NCBI GenBank assembly: GCA_026396775.1
Contig: JAPLWD010000076.1
Coordinates: forward strand, 1-9,109
Direction: 5' to 3'
DNA from: Candidatus Gribaldobacteria bacterium
Lineage (GTDB): Bacteria > Patescibacteriota > Minisyncoccia > Minisyncoccales > CG1-02-41-26
DNA: 9,109 bases
In this document: positions 5,648-9,109 of the stretch, piece after piece
Layout of the letters: every line of letters starts with the position of its first letter
Numbering within the stretch: the stretch's first letter is position 1
Notes under the pieces: model-generated
What the model was told of the DNA's origin: nothing
The model's input: the letters and a program-made list of their open reading frames with translations, nothing else
Database searches by the model: none
Position numbers and translations under genes: made by a program

Positions 5648-7483
5648 ATGGATAATACTTCTATTCAACAAATTAAAGAAAGACTAGATATTGTAGAAGT
5701 AGTTTCGGGGTACTTAAAGTTAGAAAAAACCGGCATTAACTTGCGAGCGAGGTGCCCATTTCATACGGAAAAAGGCCCATCTTTTTTTGTTTCGCCTGCC
5801 CGGCAGATGTTTAAATGTTTTGGGTGTGGGGTGGCTGGCAGTGTGTTTGATTTTGTGATGAAAATGGAGGGCTTGGAGTTTGGCGATACTTTACGAATGT
5901 TAGCCAAAAGAGCAGGAGTGGAATTAAAAGCTGTTGACCCTGTGCAATCTTCTAAGCGCCAAAATCTAAGCGAAATTTGCGAGCAGAGTTGTCGTTTTTT
6001 TGAAAAATATTTAACTGACAGCCAAGCTGGCAAGTTGGTACAAGAGTATCTAAAAAATAGAGGCTTATTAGATGAAACTGTTAAAAAATGGCGTTTGGGC
6101 TATGCGCCCGATACTTGGAGAGCCTTAGTTGATTTTTTAATTAGCCGGGGGTATAAAAAAGAAGAAATTGTGGAGACGGGGGTGGCAATTGCCTCGGAAA
6201 AAACACAAAGCGCTTATGATCGTTTCCGCAATCGGGTGATGTTTCCGATTTTTGATTTAAATTCACAAGTAATTGGCTTTGGAGGCCGGGTATTTGATAA
6301 AATACCCACCAAAACCCAAGGACAATCCGAAGGGGGAGCTAAGTACGTTAATATTTCCAACACTCAGCTTTATGATAAAAGCCGGGTGCTATACGGCCTA
6401 AACTTTGCTAAGCTAGCTATTCGCCAGAAAGACGCCTGTATTATCACCGAAGGCTATATGGATGTAATTTTGTCGCATCAAGGCGGGTTTGAAAACACAG
6501 TGGCAGCTAGTGGCACTGCTTTAACTCCTTATCAGTTGCAGATTATTAAACGCTACACTAATAATTTATTAACCGCCTTTGATATGGATCCGGCGGGGGG
6601 TATGGCGACTACTCGGGGGATAGATTTGGCTCAAAGGGAGGATTTCAATGTTAAAGTGATTACTATGACGCCCGAGGCTGATCCAGCTGATATTATTAGT
6701 AAAGACCCCTCGCAGTGGGCCAAAGAAGTTGAAACAGCTAAAGACATCATTGATTTTTATTTCAATTTAGCTCAAACTAGGTTTAACCGAGCTGACCCAC
6801 AGGGTAAAAAAGAGATTGCTAAAATGCTGTTGCCAGTGATTAAAAGAGTGGCGAATAAAATTGTGCAATCGCACTGGGCACAAAAATTAGCTAATCTTTT
6901 GGGAGCCAGCGAAGAAAGTGTTTTAGCTGAATTACATAAATTACCCCAAGAGGCACCTGTTTATCAAAATGAATCCTTAGTTGCAAATAATAAAATTACT
7001 AGTTTTAAGGTTTGCGTTAAGTCACGAAGAGAAATGCTAGAAGATAGAATTATGTGCCTTCTAGCTTTAAGTCCAGGAAACCTTTCTATGGTGGGCAAAG
7101 ATAGGTTAAATATTTTTTCACCCACCACCCAAGAGTTTTTGGAAATTTTTTGGCAAAATAATTTTGATTCAAAAGATAAATTTCAGGAGTTTATTCAAAA
7201 ATCAGCCGAGCAATTTAAATTGCCAGAATGTGTGCAAGACTTTTTGTCGTTTCATCAAGAAGAAGAACTAGACCCGGCTGACAGGTTGTTTGAAGCCAAA
7301 AAGGCCAAGCGCGAAAAAGATGCGATTGAAGAATTGGGTGAGTGTTTAAAGCAATTGCACGATTTAAATAAAAAAAATCAGGTTAATAATTTAGCGCAAG
7401 AAATTCATTTAGCAGAACAACAGGGTGATGCCCAAAAGTTGAAAGAGCTTTTAGAGATTTTTCATCAAAGAGCTTGTTTTTAA
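5648..7483 (+). CDS. dnaG: DNA primase DnaG
   Basis: A 611-residue primase, normal length for the family, that makes RNA primers at the replication fork with DnaB helicase. The N-terminal CHC2 zinc finger has ligands Cys36, His39, Cys57 and Cys60 (CPFH...CFGC). The RNA-polymerase core includes RFRNRVMFPI, then GFGGRVFD. The TOPRIM catalytic block has EGYMD (268-272) with the essential Glu, and FDMDPAGG with Asp312 and Asp314, where many primases read DGDxAG. The last 150 or so residues are charged and helical, matching the variable helicase-binding domain, with no strong motif to read. The gene follows a terminator and probably has its own promoter. rpoD follows after 101 bp, the usual dnaG-rpoD order of the macromolecular-synthesis operon. 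rpsU, commonly first in that operon, is absent. Confidence 0.97.
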   Translation: MDNTSIQQIKERLDIVEVVSGYLKLEKTGINLRARCPFHTEKGPSFFVSPARQMFKCFGCGVAGSVFDFVMKMEGLEFGDTLRMLAKRAGVELKAVDPVQSSKRQNLSEICEQSCRFFEKYLTDSQAGKLVQEYLKNRGLLDETVKKWRLGYAPDTWRALVDFLISRGYKKEEIVETGVAIASEKTQSAYDRFRNRVMFPIFDLNSQVIGFGGRVFDKIPTKTQGQSEGGAKYVNISNTQLYDKSRVLYGLNFAKLAIRQKDACIITEGYMDVILSHQGGFENTVAASGTALTPYQLQIIKRYTNNLLTAFDMDPAGGMATTRGIDLAQREDFNVKVITMTPEADPADIISKDPSQWAKEVETAKDIIDFYFNLAQTRFNRADPQGKKEIAKMLLPVIKRVANKIVQSHWAQKLANLLGASEESVLAELHKLPQEAPVYQNESLVANNKITSFKVCVKSRREMLEDRIMCLLALSPGNLSMVGKDRLNIFSPTTQEFLEIFWQNNFDSKDKFQEFIQKSAEQFKLPECVQDFLSFHQEEELDPADRLFEAKKAKREKDAIEELGECLKQLHDLNKKNQVNNLAQEIHLAEQQGDAQKLKELLEIFHQRACF

Positions 7484-7490
7484 TCCCCCT

Positions 7491-7556
7491 GTCATTGCGA
7501 GGAACTCCGTTAGTAAACGGAGTGACGAAGCAATCTCGGGCTCGCTCGCCAATGAC
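7491..7556. repeat. Palindromic GTCATTGCGAG repeat, copy 1 (dnaG-rpoD gap)
   Basis: The element starts GTCATTGCGAG (7491-7501) and ends CTCGCCAATGAC, a terminal inverted repeat with one extra base. Inside is an 8-bp hairpin, ACTCCGTT (7504-7511) with AACGGAGT (7516-7523) and an AGTA loop. AAGCAATCT (7528-7536) offers a second outer pairing, ATTGC 7494-7498 with GCAAT 7530-7534. It fills most of the gap between dnaG and rpoD. It resembles the small dispersed palindromic (REP/MITE-like) elements with cattgcgag...aagcaatct ends seen in various bacteria. It encodes no protein and lacks a T-tract. Confidence 0.7.
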
Positions 7557-7584
7557 AAAATAGAATAATTTAATTTTTTAAAAT

Positions 7585-8778
7585 ATGGCTAAAGCCAAAA
7601 AGAAACCTCTTAAAAAAAATACTAAAAAAGTAATTAGGAAAAAGGTAGTTAAAAAGGTAATTAATAAAAAAGGCGATTGGGCGAAAAAGAAAAGCAAGGC
7701 TAATCAAAAAACAACCGTGAAAAAGGGCTCTATTTTTACTAAAGAAAAAATGGACGCCTTGTTGGCTAGGGGCAAGGAAAGAAAGTTTGTGACCACAGCT
7801 GAAATTTTAAACCAGTTTCCTAATTTTGAATACGATATTCGGGGGATGGAAAAGCTGTATGATCTTTTAGATCTTGAAAGTATTAAAATTGTTGAAAGAA
7901 AAGAGTTTTTAGTTGAAGCTGAAAAAACAAATAGCCCAACCTTGCAAGCTAAGATTGATTCAGTCCAAATGTATTTAAAAGAGATTGGTAGCTTGCCAAT
8001 GATTTCGGCTAGAGAAGAAAAAGATTTAGCCAAAAGAATTGAGGCTGGCGATATTGAAGCGACCAAAAAACTAACTCAAGCTAATTTACGGCTAGTTGTT
8101 TCAATTGCTAAAAAATATATTGGTCGTTCACCTAATTTAACCTTGTTAGATTTAATTCAAGAAGGCAATTTAGGCTTGTTCAGGGCGGTAGAAAAATTTG
8201 ATTGGAGAAAGGGCTATAAGTTTTCTACTTATGCTACTTGGTGGATTAGGCAAGCCATTACCAGGGCTTTAGCTGACCAGTCGCGCACCATTAGAATACC
8301 AGTGCATATGGTAGAAACCATTAGCAAGTATGAAAAAGTGCGCAAAAAACTTTTGCAAAATTTAGGCCGCCCACCTTTAGCCGAAGAAATTGCCGCTGAA
8401 ATGGGGATTGAGCCAGAAAAGGTGCACCATTTAATTAAAATTAAACAAAAATCGGTTTCGTTAGAAACGCCCGTAGGTGATGATGATAAAGATAGTATTT
8501 TAGCTGAATTTATTCAGGATGATAAAACTCCTGCTCCATCTTTGGAGGCGGCTCGTAATTTATTAAAAGAACGTTTGGCTGAAATTTCGGTTGATTTAAC
8601 GCCCCGAGAGCGTAAGATTTTAGCTTTGCGGTTTGGTTTGGAAGATGGTGTTTCTAAAACCCTCGAAGAAGTGGGTGAAGAGTTTGGTGTAACCCGTGAA
8701 AGAATTAGGCAAATTCAAGCTAAAGACCTAGAAAAAATCCGCCGAATGAAAGGCCTCAAAAAATTACGGGACTATTAA
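7585..8778 (+). CDS. rpoD: Housekeeping sigma-70 factor RpoD/SigA
   Basis: A 397-residue primary sigma factor that directs RNA polymerase to -10/-35 promoters. Residues 1-50 form a very basic tail with 21 Lys. A short region 1.1-like helical segment follows near 70-104. Region 1.2 begins [17 protein letters not shown] (125-141). Region 2 runs from [15 protein letters not shown] through [18 protein letters not shown] to the -10-binding [10 protein letters not shown] (216-225) and RTIRIPVHM. Region 3 follows (about 240-310). Region 4.2 carries the helix-turn-helix [20 protein letters not shown] (359-378). The strong conservation of region 2 and the presence of 1.2 identify the vegetative factor, not an ECF or alternative sigma. 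No Shine-Dalgarno site precedes the ATG. The leader is AT-rich. Dispersed palindromic repeats lie immediately upstream and downstream. Confidence 0.97.
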   Translation: MAKAKKKPLKKNTKKVIRKKVVKKVINKKGDWAKKKSKANQKTTVKKGSIFTKEKMDALLARGKERKFVTTAEILNQFPNFEYDIRGMEKLYDLLDLESIKIVERKEFLVEAEKTNSPTLQAKIDSVQMYLKEIGSLPMISAREEKDLAKRIEAGDIEATKKLTQANLRLVVSIAKKYIGRSPNLTLLDLIQEGNLGLFRAVEKFDWRKGYKFSTYATWWIRQAITRALADQSRTIRIPVHMVETISKYEKVRKKLLQNLGRPPLAEEIAAEMGIEPEKVHHLIKIKQKSVSLETPVGDDDKDSILAEFIQDDKTPAPSLEAARNLLKERLAEISVDLTPRERKILALRFGLEDGVSKTLEEVGEEFGVTRERIRQIQAKDLEKIRRMKGLKKLRDY

Positions 8779-8787
8779 TTATCTGTT

Positions 8788-8831
8788 GTCATTGCGAGCC
8801 CCCTACTAGCTAGTAGGGGGCAAAGCAATCT
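8788..8831. repeat. Palindromic GTCATTGCGAG repeat, copy 2 (after rpoD)
   Basis: It opens with the same GTCATTGCGAG (8788-8798) as copy 1 and ends with the same AAGCAATCT (8823-8831). Between them is a perfect 22-nt palindrome (8799-8820), CCCCCTACTAG followed by its complement, unrelated in sequence to the copy 1 hairpin. ATTGC 8791-8795 and GCAAT 8825-8829 close an outer stem. The right end found in copy 1 (CTCGCCAATGAC) is missing. It lies 10 bp after the rpoD stop and could act as a 3' hairpin for rpoD mRNA. No T-tract follows directly, so it is not a canonical terminator. Confidence 0.7.
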
Positions 8832-8854
8832 TCAAGGGGCAAGCTGTTTTTCGC

Positions 8855-8883
8855 TTGAAAAAACTAAAGAAATAGAGTAAATT
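8855..8883 (+). promoter_or_regulatory. Candidate promoter of the intron-containing tRNA
   Basis: TTGAAA (8855-8860) and TAAATT (8878-8883) are separated by exactly 17 bp. The predicted start near 8890 is about 11 nt before the tRNA 5' end. The -35 has four of six consensus bases. The placement between the repeat and the tRNA supports it. Confidence 0.5.
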
Positions 8884-8900
8884 TAGAACATATTTAATAT

Positions 8901-8934
8901 TCCGCGGTGGCGCAATGGTAGCGCGGGTGACTGT
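8901..8934 (+). tRNA. tRNA 5' exon, probably tRNA-Asn (GU|U), split by intron
   Basis: The 5' half of a tRNA folds cleanly: acceptor strand TCCGCGG (8901-8907), U8 and G9, D-arm GCGC-AATGGTA-GCGC (8910-8924) with the GG of the D-loop, base 26 G, anticodon 5' stem GGTGA (8926-8930), then C32, U33, G34 and U35. The exon stops after U35 at 8934. The third anticodon base and the 3' half are not in the window. First anticodon bases GU allow Asn, Asp, His or Tyr. The TCCGCGG acceptor start is common in bacterial tRNA-Asn, and no extra G-1 typical of tRNA-His is evident. Asn (GUU) is therefore preferred, by inference. The 3' exon should begin with the third anticodon base and later contain CCGCGGA. 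Confidence 0.7.
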
Positions 8935-9109
8935 GAATAATCGCAGCTCTCAAAAGAAATTTTGAGATGAGAAATTTCGGGATAACGGTGAAGCCCTCGA
9001 TTCGTTCAGGGTAATACCGTGGGAACTCCCTTTTCGAGGGGAGAGCGCCGTAGAGACTAGATACCGAGACGCCTAAATTGTTATAAATATGGCGATGATA
9101 TAGTCCACC
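8935..9109 (+). ncRNA. Group I self-splicing intron in tRNA anticodon, 3' end cut
   Basis: The conserved core can be paired by hand. P1: CTGTG (8931-8935) with CGCAG (8942-8946), with the splice-site U8934-G8943 wobble. P2: 8948-8955 with 8960-8967, capped by GAAA. P3: TTTCGG (8975-8980) with CCGAGA (9064-9069). P4: ACGGT (8985-8989) with ACCGT (9016-9020). P5: GCCCT (8993-8997) with AGGGT (9008-9012). P6a: 9026-9032 with 9037-9043, capped by TTCG. P7: GACTA (9055-9059) with TAGTC (9101-9105). P8: CGCC (9070-9073) with GGCG (9091-9094). The AGAGACTAGA and GATATAGTCC strings are the classical R and S elements. The size (over 175 nt) and tRNA location suit the small IC3-like bacterial tRNA introns. 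No homing endonuclease ORF is seen. The terminal omega-G and any P9 lie beyond the window. Confidence 0.88.

Noticed and set aside
7561..7566. TAGAAT as a -10 for rpoD
   Set aside because: The expected -35 position falls on GC-rich repeat sequence with no resemblance to TTGACA.
7491..8831. CRISPR or composite transposon formed by the two repeats around rpoD
   Set aside because: There are only two copies, separated by a full housekeeping gene, with no regular spacers and no transposase.
8831..8859. Hairpin CAAGC...GCTTG with a following A run, considered as a terminator
   Set aside because: The stem is only about 5 bp and the downstream run is A, not T. The same bases are better explained as the -35 region of the tRNA promoter.

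Overview
The window reads as ordinary bacterial chromosome, AT-rich, with every gene on the + strand and very tight spacing. Several traits suggest a Candidate Phyla Radiation (Patescibacteria) genome: compact genes mostly without Shine-Dalgarno sites, a secreted Cys-rich protein with a CGNGVC...CNCPKDC motif, a housekeeping sigma factor with a Lys-rich N-terminus, a tRNA apparently interrupted by a group I intron, and only TAA/TAG stops on intact genes. This placement is inference. No rRNA or ribosomal protein is present to settle the lineage.

Layout. 3-95: tail of a rubrerythrin/rubredoxin-like protein. 115-2454: a three-gene unit with 5 and 7 bp gaps, made of a four-helix membrane protein (bestrophin-like/DUF4239-like topology), a DrrA-type ABC ATPase and an ABC-2 permease. 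2458-3232: an RNase Z-like metallo-beta-lactamase gene whose frame is broken at a degenerate 12/13-nt tandem repeat. 3260-4689: a short MscS-like channel and a membrane-anchored calcineurin-like phosphoesterase, 5 bp apart. 4770-5540: a secreted or anchored Cys-rich protein with a calcium-loop domain, whose N-terminal signal also appears to be out of frame with its best ATG. 5556-5604: a rho-independent terminator. 5648-8778: dnaG primase and rpoD sigma factor, the core of the classical macromolecular-synthesis operon, here without rpsU. rpoD is flanked on both sides by copies of a palindromic GTCATTGCGAG...AAGCAATCT repeat.

The most striking element is at the right edge. A probable tRNA-Asn 5' exon (8901-8934) stops in the middle of the anticodon and runs into a group I intron. 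P1, P2, P3, P4, P5, P6a, P7 and P8 can all be paired by eye within 8931-9105. The window ends just after the P7 3' strand, so the 3' splice site and 3' exon are not visible.

No CRISPR array, transposase, phage gene or defence system was seen. The points worth a second look are the intron-split tRNA, the structured repeat pair around rpoD, and the two frame disruptions, which may be real or may be assembly errors.
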